A DNA stretch of 64,000 nt, from positions 1 through 64,000 of the forward strand of contig ONDM01000010.1 of NCBI GenBank assembly GCA_900316585.1, given 5' to 3'. This document shows positions 8,228 to 16,386 of the stretch, one piece after another. The position numbers were made by a program, and so were the translations under genes. The notes beneath the pieces were generated by a model, which was not told where the DNA came from, did not search any database, and saw only the letters and a program-made list of their open reading frames with translations. The stretch comes from an uncultured Prevotellaceae bacterium. GTDB lineage: Bacteria > Bacteroidota > Bacteroidia > Bacteroidales > Bacteroidaceae. The number at the start of each line of letters is the position of its first letter. The stretch's first letter is position 1.

Positions 8228-9488
8228 AGGTAGGAATGATTTGTGTGGGTGAGTACAAGCAAGGGCCGATGAAGCGTTTCAGGGTAGGGCCCAGTGGAGC
8301 CGTAGCTATCTGAATGGCTTTACTCTCCGGATGGTTTTCCAGCAACTCTTCGATAAAAACATAGGAAACATCGGGGCCAATGATGAATAGGAATTTGCCT
8401 CCCTGGAATCCTCCCATTTCTTCTACACTACCTTCTTCAGGAATCTGCAGAACCATCATATCCTCTGGAAGGTAATCGGAAAGGAAGAGGCGGTCTTCCA
8501 AGAGTTGCATGGAGGTAGTAGCTTGTCCCCCGAAAATGGACCGACTCAAGTTTTCTTCTGCCTCTATGAACCGGATGTGTCCCACCTCCTGTGGGCTGTC
8601 CTCATCCTCTTTCATCTGCTGAATGGCACTGAGGGCTTTTTCCACGCCAAAGAACACGTGGCAGTCTGGAAGGAAACTGGCTGTCTCTTCCAGGGTAATG
8701 TTCATTATGCGGTTATAGTTAAGCAGGATATTCATGAGCCGATCTGGGCGAAGCATGGATAGGAAAGGCATGAGGGGGTCTTCCTTGGGGTTTTCCTCAC
8801 CCATGAGGGAGTTCCAAGGTTTATAGTTCTGTATAGGGTCCGATGCGGAACCTACCAGCGTGTGTTTGCCGTCGCTCACTATGCAGAATTGCAGATAGGT
8901 GCCCAGGGTCTTATCTGCCTCTAGCTCCTTCTGAAGGGTTTCCAAGGCATCTTGAAGGGGTTTGTTTCCGGGGGTGGTAGGTTCTATCACCACAGCCACC
9001 AGCGGCATGCAGTTCACGGAGATGACAAAATCCCACAGGAAATCATTCTCCTGAAGGCCTTTCCAGTTCCGTATTGCACGGAAAGTGTTTCTTTCTACTT
9101 TCTGCTGGTCTAGCAAATCCACCTGAACCATCATCTCCTCATCATTGGGAGTAAGATGCCTGAATTCTTGACCACAAAGAAGATATTCATAGAATTCTTC
9201 TCGTTTCAGGTAGAGGGGGGTAGTGTCTTCCGGGTTCAACTGATAGCATCTGGTTATGTAATCCAAATCGGTACCTACGTTTTCATAGTAATAATAGGCT
9301 TCGCCCTTGTTGAACTTCTTCAGGTCATACTCTATAGCTACGTCGTCCACTCTAGGTGTTCGGCACATGGAGAATGCGAAAGGTTTTCTTTCTTTTCCAT
9401 CCTTTAAGTAACATTCATATCCAAACTGCTCCAACAGTTCTGTCACCTGTTTCCTGAACTTGTTCAGTTTTCTGGAATTCTTCTGCAT
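8220..9488 (-). CDS. Degenerate HsdR-N-like protein
   Basis: 422 residues from the ATG at 9488; a GTG at 9536 would add 16. The middle of the protein resembles the N-terminal nuclease region of type I restriction HsdR: a segment with NDFLWDFVISVNCMPLVAVV, then IVSDGKHTLVGS and a W, then RPDRLMNILLNYNRIMN and HVFFGVEKALSAI, which parallels the HsdR stretch just before its helicase Walker A motif. The Asp and Glu of the PD-(D/E)xK signature are kept, but the Lys is not (IEPT instead of ExK). The helicase domains are absent, replaced by about 110 unrelated residues. A dead or repurposed restriction subunit is likely. No HsdM or HsdS is nearby. Confidence 0.55.
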   Translation of the reverse strand: MQKNSRKLNKFRKQVTELLEQFGYECYLKDGKERKPFAFSMCRTPRVDDVAIEYDLKKFNKGEAYYYYENVGTDLDYITRCYQLNPEDTTPLYLKREEFYEYLLCGQEFRHLTPNDEEMMVQVDLLDQQKVERNTFRAIRNWKGLQENDFLWDFVISVNCMPLVAVVIEPTTPGNKPLQDALETLQKELEADKTLGTYLQFCIVSDGKHTLVGSASDPIQNYKPWNSLMGEENPKEDPLMPFLSMLRPDRLMNILLNYNRIMNITLEETASFLPDCHVFFGVEKALSAIQQMKEDEDSPQEVGHIRFIEAEENLSRSIFGGQATTSMQLLEDRLFLSDYLPEDMMVLQIPEEGSVEEMGGFQGGKFLFIIGPDVSYVFIEELLENHPESKAIQIATAPLGPTLKRFIGPCLYSPTQIIPTYE

Positions 9489-9520
9489 AGCTTTTTCTGT
9501 TTCTGATGCAATAATATTTC

Positions 9521-9862
9521 TATATTCACACCCCACAAAATGGGCACTTTGCGTATCGTAACAAGTTACGTTACGTTCTGCGATGTGTGAGAGTTGAAAA
9601 GGGGAAGGGAAATATTTATTAATTACTTTATTATCAATATATTAAATATATTATTATATATATTATACTATTTATTATATCTATTATTTTCCCTTTTTAC
9701 TCTCTATTTTCTTATTTTTTCCTCTCTTTTCTCCTAGTTTTCCTCTTTTACTTGAATTTCTCCCTTTTGCTGAGTGGGTGTTTTTTGGGGGTGTTGTTAC
9801 GGAGAGAAGTTCTTGTCTTTCTATTGCTAGTAAGTGTAACGTAACATCCGTGTTACGTTACG
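9521..9862. repeat. 340-bp non-coding repeat, copy 1
   Basis: Aligns throughout with 47121-47461 at a constant offset of about 37600. The left end holds CGTAAC (9557-9562) and GTTACG (9565-9570) plus TTACG. The core (about 9610-9700) is almost pure A/T, followed by a T/C-rich tract. The right end is a perfect inverted repeat, GTAACGTAACA (9836-9846) and TGTTACGTTAC (9851-9861), with loop TCCG. No gene is visible inside. It lies 33 nt upstream of the HsdR-like gene start, so it probably includes that gene's promoter. Confidence 0.8.
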
Positions 9863-9875
9863 TGTGTGTAGGTAA

Positions 9876-9908
9876 AGAAAAAGGGCATGGCCAAAAGGTC
9901 ATGCCCTT
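9876..9908 (-). terminator. Intrinsic terminator after the second susD
   Basis: GGGCATGGCC (9883-9892) pairs with GGTCATGCCC (9897-9906) around AAAA. On the minus strand a run of five T follows. It lies 26 nt past the TGA that ends the susD reading frame. Confidence 0.85.
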
Positions 9909-9933
9909 CTTTTATTAGGTTATCGATAATTTA

Positions 9934-10123
9934 TCAATCATGTCCACCCCAAGTACCGTTCTGAACGAAACGACCGTCAGCAGCGTTAACCTGGTTGTTA
10001 GGGAATGGCAAGCAGATCCAGTCACTGTTGTAACCGTTGTTGTACTTAGGAATGTACTTGTTCTCGAATGCAGCATACTTAGTCAGCTCATCCTTTACAA
10101 TACCCCAGCGGCAGAGGTCGAAC
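9934..10123 (-). pseudogene. Out-of-frame C-terminal end of the second susD
   Basis: These 190 nt encode the same 62 C-terminal residues as positions 2-190, ending at the TGA complement of 9934-9936, but are in another frame from the main susD body. Adding one base near 10124-10130 (for example a C giving RIQQFDL) would restore a SusD of about 575 residues. Either a true frameshift or a sequencing/assembly error explains this. Confidence 0.8.
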
Positions 10124-11660
10124 TGCTGATGCGGTAGTTAGCAGCAGTGTTCTTTGCTACAACCTGACCGTTAGCAATACCGGTGTGAGGATTTTCATCG
10201 TTCTTAATCCACCAAGCGCTGTTAGCAGCACGTGAACGGATCTGGTTGATGTAACCCAATGCGGTGTTGTAGTCACCCTCGTGGATAGCGCACTCAGCAG
10301 CCATCAGAAGAACCTCAGCATAGCGGATTACGTGCAGGTTCTTGTCGGATGCCAATGGGCAGTCGTTGATTGCACCTGCCTCGGAAGCCATAGGGTTGTA
10401 CTTCTTGTTGAAGAACAGACCTGCGTTGTCAACGGCACGGATGTAAGTACCAACTTCATTTCCATGAGGAGTACCCCAGTCATAGTAAGGAACCTCGAAG
10501 CGGCCAGCGGTCATATCCAGACGTGGGTCAACATAGGTATCCAGGTCGCTAACTGCAGCAGTACCGTCAGCGTTCATTTTGCAGAGCACTTCATGAGTCA
10601 GATAGTCAGCAGCTGGCAGACCGTTTGCGTCGGTGATGAAGCTGTTGGTGTACTGGTAGGATGGCTGGTAGAATCCCCATGCACCGGAGATGAACTGAGG
10701 AGCAGGAGCGTGTGAACCGTTGATGGTACATACCTGCCATGCAGTGTTATCCTTGATCTGATACTGTACGTCGAACACGTTCTCTGAAGTCCAGTCGCCC
10801 TCTGGGGTGAAGATCTTGTAGTAGGATGGCTCCAGACCTGCCTTCTTACCGTCGGAAGTCTTACCGCTAGCGATGATTTCCTTCAGGAGGTTGTAGGCGT
10901 CGCTCCAGTGGTTTGCACCAGCACCGTTCTTTCCGTTGTATGGAGAAGACCAGTAGAGATACAGCTTAGCCAGCATGGCCTTTGCAGCCCACTTGGTTAC
11001 ACGGCCCTTGTTCTCGCCGTCCCAGGAGTCAGGAAGGTTGTCGGCAGCGAACTTGAAGTCCTCAGCTACCTTGTCCCATACGAAGATCAGGTTGCCGTTC
11101 TCGTCCACGTTGCTTACCTGTGGGTCGGTGTTAGCCAGGAAGTCCTCCAGGGTCACGTATGGTACGTGTGCACCGAACACCTTGATAGCCTCGAACATCT
11201 GTACACCCTTGATGAAGCGTGCCTGTGCCTGATAGGTCACGGCCTTGCTAGGATCAAGCAACTCAGCAACCTTCAGTACGGAGTTTGCACGCTTTACTGC
11301 CTCGTAGCAGGCAGTCCACTTACCTGCCAGGTAAGGGTTGTTGTCCAGGAACAGCCACTGCTCCAGGTTGGATGCGTCTGGCTGGTCGGCTGCGGTGGAT
11401 CCCTTGTTGGCGTCACCGCCGATCACGTCACCGAATACCCATCCACTCAAGCTTCTGTAACCCATATCCCAGTTGTGGCCTTCCTGAGCGTACAGAGCGG
11501 TGTATGCACCGGCCAGAAGAAGGTCGATACCATCCTCGGTTGCCAGGGTGCTCTCACTTACTGCACCGATAGGATCCAGTGTCATGAAGTCGTCGCTACA
11601 GCTTGTAGCAAACCCCATTCCAGCTACCAACAGTGCAGAATAAATATATGATTTTTTCAT
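10095..11660 (-). CDS. SusD/RagB-family glycan-binding lipoprotein, frameshifted near the C terminus
   Basis: 521 residues in the open frame. The lipoprotein signal ends ATSCSDDF (Cys21). The typical SusD pattern follows: the TPR-like N-terminal part, MFEAIKVFG, KWAAKAMLAKLYLY, and late in the protein HVIRYAEVLLMAAECA with GYINQIRSRA. After NYRIS the frame shifts and ends in an artificial tail; the true end is in another frame at 9934-10123. SusD proteins sit on the cell surface over SusC and bind oligosaccharides. The SusC gene is 56 nt upstream in the same transcript. Confidence 0.93.
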   Translation of the reverse strand: MKKSYIYSALLVAGMGFATSCSDDFMTLDPIGAVSESTLATEDGIDLLLAGAYTALYAQEGHNWDMGYRSLSGWVFGDVIGGDANKGSTAADQPDASNLEQWLFLDNNPYLAGKWTACYEAVKRANSVLKVAELLDPSKAVTYQAQARFIKGVQMFEAIKVFGAHVPYVTLEDFLANTDPQVSNVDENGNLIFVWDKVAEDFKFAADNLPDSWDGENKGRVTKWAAKAMLAKLYLYWSSPYNGKNGAGANHWSDAYNLLKEIIASGKTSDGKKAGLEPSYYKIFTPEGDWTSENVFDVQYQIKDNTAWQVCTINGSHAPAPQFISGAWGFYQPSYQYTNSFITDANGLPAADYLTHEVLCKMNADGTAAVSDLDTYVDPRLDMTAGRFEVPYYDWGTPHGNEVGTYIRAVDNAGLFFNKKYNPMASEAGAINDCPLASDKNLHVIRYAEVLLMAAECAIHEGDYNTALGYINQIRSRAANSAWWIKNDENPHTGIANGQVVAKNTAANYRISSSTSAAGVL

Positions 11661-11716
11661 AGTTGTTCTACTTTAAAATGTTCTTATTTTGTTCTGTTTT
11701 TCAGGTTAACGATAAA

Positions 11717-14700
11717 TTAGAATTCAACGTTCAGACCAAGCAGATACTGGCGTGGAATACCGTAGTTTCCGTAGTCGGTACCCATACGGCGGTCGTTACC
11801 GAAGGAAGCAACCTCAGGATCCAGACCGGAGTACTTGGTGATGGTGAATACGTTACCCAGCTGAGCATATACGCGGATCTTAGACAGGGTGAGCTTCTTG
11901 GTCAGGCTCTTTGGAAGAGTGTAGCCAAGAGTCAAAGTCTGCATACGCAGGTAAGAACCGTCCTCAATGTAGTTGCTGTTCATCTGAGTGTTAACACCAG
12001 ACTCGGTACCTACGAACAGTGGGAGGTCACCCTGAGGATTCTCGTGGCTCCAAGCGCGTTCCAGACGGTCATAAGAGAAGTTCATTGCAAGCATACCCCA
12101 GAGAGTGTGTGCCTCGTATGCCTTCATCAGGTCGTTGCCAAGTGTATAGTACAGATAAGTACCGAGATCCCAGTTCTTCCAGGTCAAACCGATGTTGATA
12201 CCGCCGGTCAAGTCTGGGTGTGGGTTACCGATGTATGTACGGTCGGCAGAGTTGATGACCTTGTCGCCGTTCAGGTCCTTGAACTTGTAGTTACCTACGC
12301 TGGTCTGGGCTGCAGACTCGATGCTTGCAGCACCCAGAGGAGTAACGCCGTAGCTCTTCACGTCATCTGGGCTGGTGTAGATACCGTCAACCTCGTAGCC
12401 GTAGAACATACCGATAGGCTGGCCAACCGTAGTGATGGAAGCCTGCTCACCGATACGGTTATCACCGCTGTAGAGGATAGAGGCACCCAGCTTAGTAACC
12501 TCGTTCTTGTACCAGGAAGCGGTAGCGCTGATGTTGTAGCCTACCTGGCCGATTCTGTCACGCCATCCTAAAGTGATGTCGACACCGGTATTCTTCATAG
12601 AACCGATGTTCACGTATGGAAGTGAACCGGAACCTGCCAGACTGGTGTAAGCTGCAGTCAGAAGCATGTCAGAAGTAGTCTTGATATAGAAGTCAACGTT
12701 TGCAGTCAAGCGGTTGCGAAGTGCAGTCAGGTCGACACCGACGTTGAACATCTTCACGGTCTCCCACTTGGTGTTCACGTTACCCAATACGGTGTTTACA
12801 TAACCTGCGATAGGGTTGACACCGTTGAATGCGAAGCTGTAGGAGTTACCAGTACCGTACTGGAATGCGTAGTTGTAGTTGGAGATGTTGGAGTTACCGG
12901 TAGTACCGTAGCCTGCACGGAACTTCAGGTCGTCGAGCCATGTCTCGTGAGCCTTAGCCAGGAACGGTTCGTCGGATACACGCCAACCCAGAGAGATTGA
13001 TGGGAAGGTACCCCAGCGGTTAGCAGAACCGAATCGTGAAGAACCGTCTCGACGGATGGTAGCAGTCAACAGGTACTTGCCGTCGTAAGAGTAGTCAACA
13101 CGTCCGAAGTAACCGAACATAGTGTAGTAGCCGTTTCTTGAACCGCTTACGCTGGAAATGGTAGCACCGTTGTTCAGCGTCCAGGTGTTCTGGTCAGCCG
13201 GGAAGGTATAGTCGCTCTTTGAAGCAGAGAGGCTGTGGCCGATACCGTTCTTCAGGGACTCCATACCGAGTACGACTGTCAGGTCGTGGTGGTCTAAGAA
13301 GTGAGTCTTATAAGTAGCGGTGTTAGTCCACTGCCAGGTGAATGACCAGTTACCGCTCTCGGAAAGAGTATCGGTAGTGGTACCCTCAGGGTTCCAGGAA
13401 GTTGACTTCTCGCCCATGCTGCGTGACCAGCCACCGTTCAGGGAGACTGCGAACTGGGTACGCAGGCTCAGGCCCTTGATCCAAGGATCCTTGATCTCTG
13501 CGAATACTGCAGTCTGCATGCGGAAGTTGCGGCTCCAGTCACCCTTGGCATTCATAACAGTTGACAATGGAGAGTTGTCACGGCCCAGCTTGTTACCATA
13601 CAAGTAAGAACGTGCACCGGCGAAGTGTCCGCCCAAGTCATAAGGAGAAACCAGTGCAGACAGGGTGTAGGTCTGACCGAATACAGAGGTATCAGCCATA
13701 GAACCACGCTCACCCAGGAATGTCATCAAAGCAGAGCTTGAGTTGATACCGAAGGTGAAGTGCTTGGTTGGGTTGAAGGTGGAGTTCAGACGGAGGTTGT
13801 AGCGCTCGAACTCAGAGCCCTTCAGCGCACCCTCACGGTTTGAATAGCCAAGGGATACAGCGTACATACCCTTGTCAGTACCGCCCTGGAATGAAAGCTC
13901 GTGGTTGTGTGAGATACCGGTCTGGGTAACCTCTTTCCACCAGTCTGTACCGAGGCGTGCATCTGCCTCGCTCATGCCCAGGATATCCATGTTGTAGTAG
14001 TAGGAAGACAGCTGGTAGTACTGAGCATTCTTGTAGTTGTAAGCGTTCTTTGCAGCCTCAAGGATTACCTGACGGCCTGCGGTAGTGCTCTTGTCATAGC
14101 CTGTTACACCCAGGAGGGCAGCAGCTGCGTCAACAGAGTAGCTACCCGGAGTGATCAGGTAAGGCATCTCACCGTTGTACAGTGGGTTGTCGGCACCATC
14201 ACGATAGGTTACAGTGTTATAGTTTGCCTGCTTCATAGCCTGTACCAGGTCATAGGCGCCCAGCATGTGGAAACCGCTGTTGGCCATCTTGGAAGCAGAA
14301 ACATAGCCGCTATAGTTTACGCGGACCTTGGATTCCTTGTTACCCTGCTTGGTAGTAACGATGATGACACCGTTAGCAGCACGGGCACCGTAGACTGCAG
14401 TTGCAGCGGCGTCCTTCAGAACCTGCATGGTCTCAATGTCGTTAGGGTTGACGGAGTTGATGTCAACGCCCTGTACACCGTCCACGATGATCAATGGGTC
14501 AGAACCGTTAACGGAGCCCACACCACGTACACGGATAGTGGTCTGTCCTGCAGGACCACCGGAGTTGTTGATGGTAACACCTGCTGCCTTACCCTGAAGT
14601 GCCTCAGCGAAGGTTGCTACAGGAACCTCGGTCAAAGCATCGCGGGATACAACGGCAACAGAACCGGTGATATCCTTCTTTGCCTGGGTGGAGTATCCTA

Positions 14701-15049
14701 CTACGACAACATCCTCAAGTACCTTGGAGTCTTCAACGAGGACAATCTTCATTTTGCCTCTTGCGACTTTCACTTCCTGAGTGATGTAGCCCACGTAGGA
14801 AACAACAAGTGTGGCGTTGTTGTCCACGTTCTGAAGGGTGAAATTACCATCAAAGTCGGTGATGGTTCCGTTGGTAGTACCCTTTACCAGAACGGAAGCT
14901 CCGATAATAGGTTCACCATTTTGGTCAACTACTTGACCCTCTACGGTTGCCATGACAGCGGCGAGCGCCATACTGCCTGAAAGGGCAACAGACAAGACGA
15001 AGAAGGACACGAGTGCCCACAAACGTCTACAAAGGTTTTTTGTTCTCAT
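11717..15049 (-). CDS. SusC/RagA-family TonB-dependent outer-membrane transporter
   Basis: 1110 residues. Signal peptide to about residue 30. A carboxypeptidase-regulatory-like domain (about 35-110: VEGQVVDQNGEPIIGASV, TDFDGNFTL, VSYVGY) is followed by the plug domain (about 115-230: VLEDVVVVGY, IRVRGVGSVNGSDPLIIVDG, VLKDAAATAVYGARAANGVI) and a 22-strand-type barrel ending in Phe (LGLNVEF). This is the channel partner of SusD and imports a glycan using TonB energy. The substrate cannot be told; no glycosidase or regulator gene is directly adjacent. A clear promoter at 15143-15174 drives susC then susD. Confidence 0.95.
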   Translation of the reverse strand: MRTKNLCRRLWALVSFFVLSVALSGSMALAAVMATVEGQVVDQNGEPIIGASVLVKGTTNGTITDFDGNFTLQNVDNNATLVVSYVGYITQEVKVARGKMKIVLVEDSKVLEDVVVVGYSTQAKKDITGSVAVVSRDALTEVPVATFAEALQGKAAGVTINNSGGPAGQTTIRVRGVGSVNGSDPLIIVDGVQGVDINSVNPNDIETMQVLKDAAATAVYGARAANGVIIVTTKQGNKESKVRVNYSGYVSASKMANSGFHMLGAYDLVQAMKQANYNTVTYRDGADNPLYNGEMPYLITPGSYSVDAAAALLGVTGYDKSTTAGRQVILEAAKNAYNYKNAQYYQLSSYYYNMDILGMSEADARLGTDWWKEVTQTGISHNHELSFQGGTDKGMYAVSLGYSNREGALKGSEFERYNLRLNSTFNPTKHFTFGINSSSALMTFLGERGSMADTSVFGQTYTLSALVSPYDLGGHFAGARSYLYGNKLGRDNSPLSTVMNAKGDWSRNFRMQTAVFAEIKDPWIKGLSLRTQFAVSLNGGWSRSMGEKSTSWNPEGTTTDTLSESGNWSFTWQWTNTATYKTHFLDHHDLTVVLGMESLKNGIGHSLSASKSDYTFPADQNTWTLNNGATISSVSGSRNGYYTMFGYFGRVDYSYDGKYLLTATIRRDGSSRFGSANRWGTFPSISLGWRVSDEPFLAKAHETWLDDLKFRAGYGTTGNSNISNYNYAFQYGTGNSYSFAFNGVNPIAGYVNTVLGNVNTKWETVKMFNVGVDLTALRNRLTANVDFYIKTTSDMLLTAAYTSLAGSGSLPYVNIGSMKNTGVDITLGWRDRIGQVGYNISATASWYKNEVTKLGASILYSGDNRIGEQASITTVGQPIGMFYGYEVDGIYTSPDDVKSYGVTPLGAASIESAAQTSVGNYKFKDLNGDKVINSADRTYIGNPHPDLTGGINIGLTWKNWDLGTYLYYTLGNDLMKAYEAHTLWGMLAMNFSYDRLERAWSHENPQGDLPLFVGTESGVNTQMNSNYIEDGSYLRMQTLTLGYTLPKSLTKKLTLSKIRVYAQLGNVFTITKYSGLDPEVASFGNDRRMGTDYGNYGIPRQYLLGLNVEF

Positions 15050-15090
15050 AAAGTTATTTTATTTAAGGTTATAAAATAGTTTCTCATTTG

Positions 15091-15136
15091 CATTGGGCCT
15101 AGTTCAAGTCCCGCCGCGAGCACTTTTTGCCCAATG
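15091..15136 (-). other. Stem-loop at the 5' end of the susC leader
   Basis: CATTGGGC (15091-15098) and GCCCAATG (15129-15136) are perfect complements enclosing 30 nt. The predicted transcription start is at about 15136, so the susC mRNA would begin with this hairpin. The loop holds, on the plus strand, a stretch (15102-15123) that reads like the T-loop and 3' acceptor strand of a tRNA (GTTCAAGTCCCGCC...). Confidence 0.5.
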
Positions 15137-15142
15137 ATTATG

Positions 15143-15174
15143 CAAAGCTAAGCCGAAAAAACTAAAAAAACAAA
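15143..15174 (-). promoter_or_regulatory. Promoter of susC-susD
   Basis: On the minus strand TTTG (complement of 15171-15174), a 20-nt spacer and TAGCTTTG (complement of 15143-15150) match the Bacteroidetes primary sigma factor consensus exactly. Confidence 0.8.
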
Positions 15175-15265
15175 AAAAAACGTGGAGAATTTTAAAAACA
15201 CCCTCAAATTTTTCTTTTCGCGTGGTTTTTTCTGCGCATAAAGCTTAAAATCGTCTACACCTACC

Positions 15266-16363
15266 CTATTTTAGGGATGGAAGGATGGTATCGTAAATTT
15301 CATTCAGCTCTTTCTGCATGTCCTGTACATTGGCCGTTACAGCAATGACGGCATCCAGGTCTGGGAAGACTAGAATGTACTGTCCGTTTGCACCATCAGC
15401 TCTGAAACCATTGTGTCGGCAACGCCACATCTGGTAACCGTAACCCTGAACCCAGTCGCTGTTCTCTGGAGTGAGTCCTGCCTTCTCCATTTCGTCTGGG
15501 CGAACCATGTTCGGTACGGATGGAACTTGTTTCTTGGATGCTTCTTTTACCCAACCTTCTGGCAGGAGTTGCTTCCCGTTCCATTTTCCGTCTTGAAGCA
15601 GTAGCTGTCCCATCTTAGCCAGGTCTTCGGTCTTGAGGTAAAGTCCCCAGCCTCCGGCATTGATGCCATCGTGCTCATCCCAATGGTCTGGAGTAATCTG
15701 CAGGGGTTCAAAGAGTCTTGGCATGAGGTAGTCCAGCACTTTCATACCTGCCTTCTTCTGTACCATGGCTGATAGTAGGTAAGTTCCTGTGCTGTTGTAC
15801 GCAAACCAAGTGCCTGGCTCATGCAGGAATGGTTGCACCATGAAGTTCTGTATCCAGTTCACGGTGGTGTCTGCGCGGTTCAAGGTATAGAGTGGGTCTA
15901 TCTCCTGTCCGCAGTTCATGGTGAGCAGGTCTTTCACCGTTACTTTTTTCAAGTTTTCCTGTGGGTCGGCTGGAGCGTATTCTGAAAGTACATCGATGAG
16001 TTTGTCGTCCAGTTTCAGCAGTCCTTCGCTGATGGCAAAGCCTACTGCCGTACTGGTAAATGTCTTGCTCACGCTGTTCAGGATATGTGCCTTTTCAGGT
16101 GCACCTTCGCTCATCCATTTTTCTTTCAGCACCTTGCCGTGCTGGAGGATCATGATGGAGTGGATGTCCATACTGTCCTTCTGGATGGCACTGAGGTACT
16201 GGTCGAAGGCTGCATCCAGTGCTGGGGTAGATTCCCCTCGGAGTAGCTGACCAGATTCATCCACATTCATCTGGCTCTCCAGTTTAGCTGTGTTGTTTCC
16301 TCCGCATGATGCCAATCCCAGTAGAAGGGTAAGGGCACCTGCAAATAGTGTTTTGTATTTCAT
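15266..16363 (-). CDS. Serine hydrolase, class C beta-lactamase/PBP-like family, lipoprotein
   Basis: 365 residues from the Met at 16363, chosen because it gives a proper lipoprotein signal (LLLGLASCGG); a longer frame starts at 16438 inside the upstream gene. The family motifs are SVSK (SxxK nucleophile), YNS (YxN) in WFAYNSTGTYL, and a degenerate third motif near RADGANGQ. Members include D-aminopeptidases, esterases and PBP-like enzymes; the substrate is unknown. It is anchored in the envelope. It is the last gene of a long minus-strand run, 23 nt after the S46 peptidase gene. Confidence 0.85.
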   Translation of the reverse strand: MKYKTLFAGALTLLLGLASCGGNNTAKLESQMNVDESGQLLRGESTPALDAAFDQYLSAIQKDSMDIHSIMILQHGKVLKEKWMSEGAPEKAHILNSVSKTFTSTAVGFAISEGLLKLDDKLIDVLSEYAPADPQENLKKVTVKDLLTMNCGQEIDPLYTLNRADTTVNWIQNFMVQPFLHEPGTWFAYNSTGTYLLSAMVQKKAGMKVLDYLMPRLFEPLQITPDHWDEHDGINAGGWGLYLKTEDLAKMGQLLLQDGKWNGKQLLPEGWVKEASKKQVPSVPNMVRPDEMEKAGLTPENSDWVQGYGYQMWRCRHNGFRADGANGQYILVFPDLDAVIAVTANVQDMQKELNEIYDTILPSLK

Positions 16364-16386
16364 AATAATATTATAAGGTAAAGAAT

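Noticed and set aside
4731..9862. Integrative conjugative element
   Set aside because: No integrase, relaxase, mob or tra genes; only a primase-like protein of the type also found outside such elements.
9934..10123. A separate small gene
   Set aside because: It is the displaced end of susD, identical in protein to positions 2-190.
15102..15123. Functional tRNA gene
   Set aside because: Only a T-arm/acceptor-like stretch is present; no D arm or anticodon arm precedes it.
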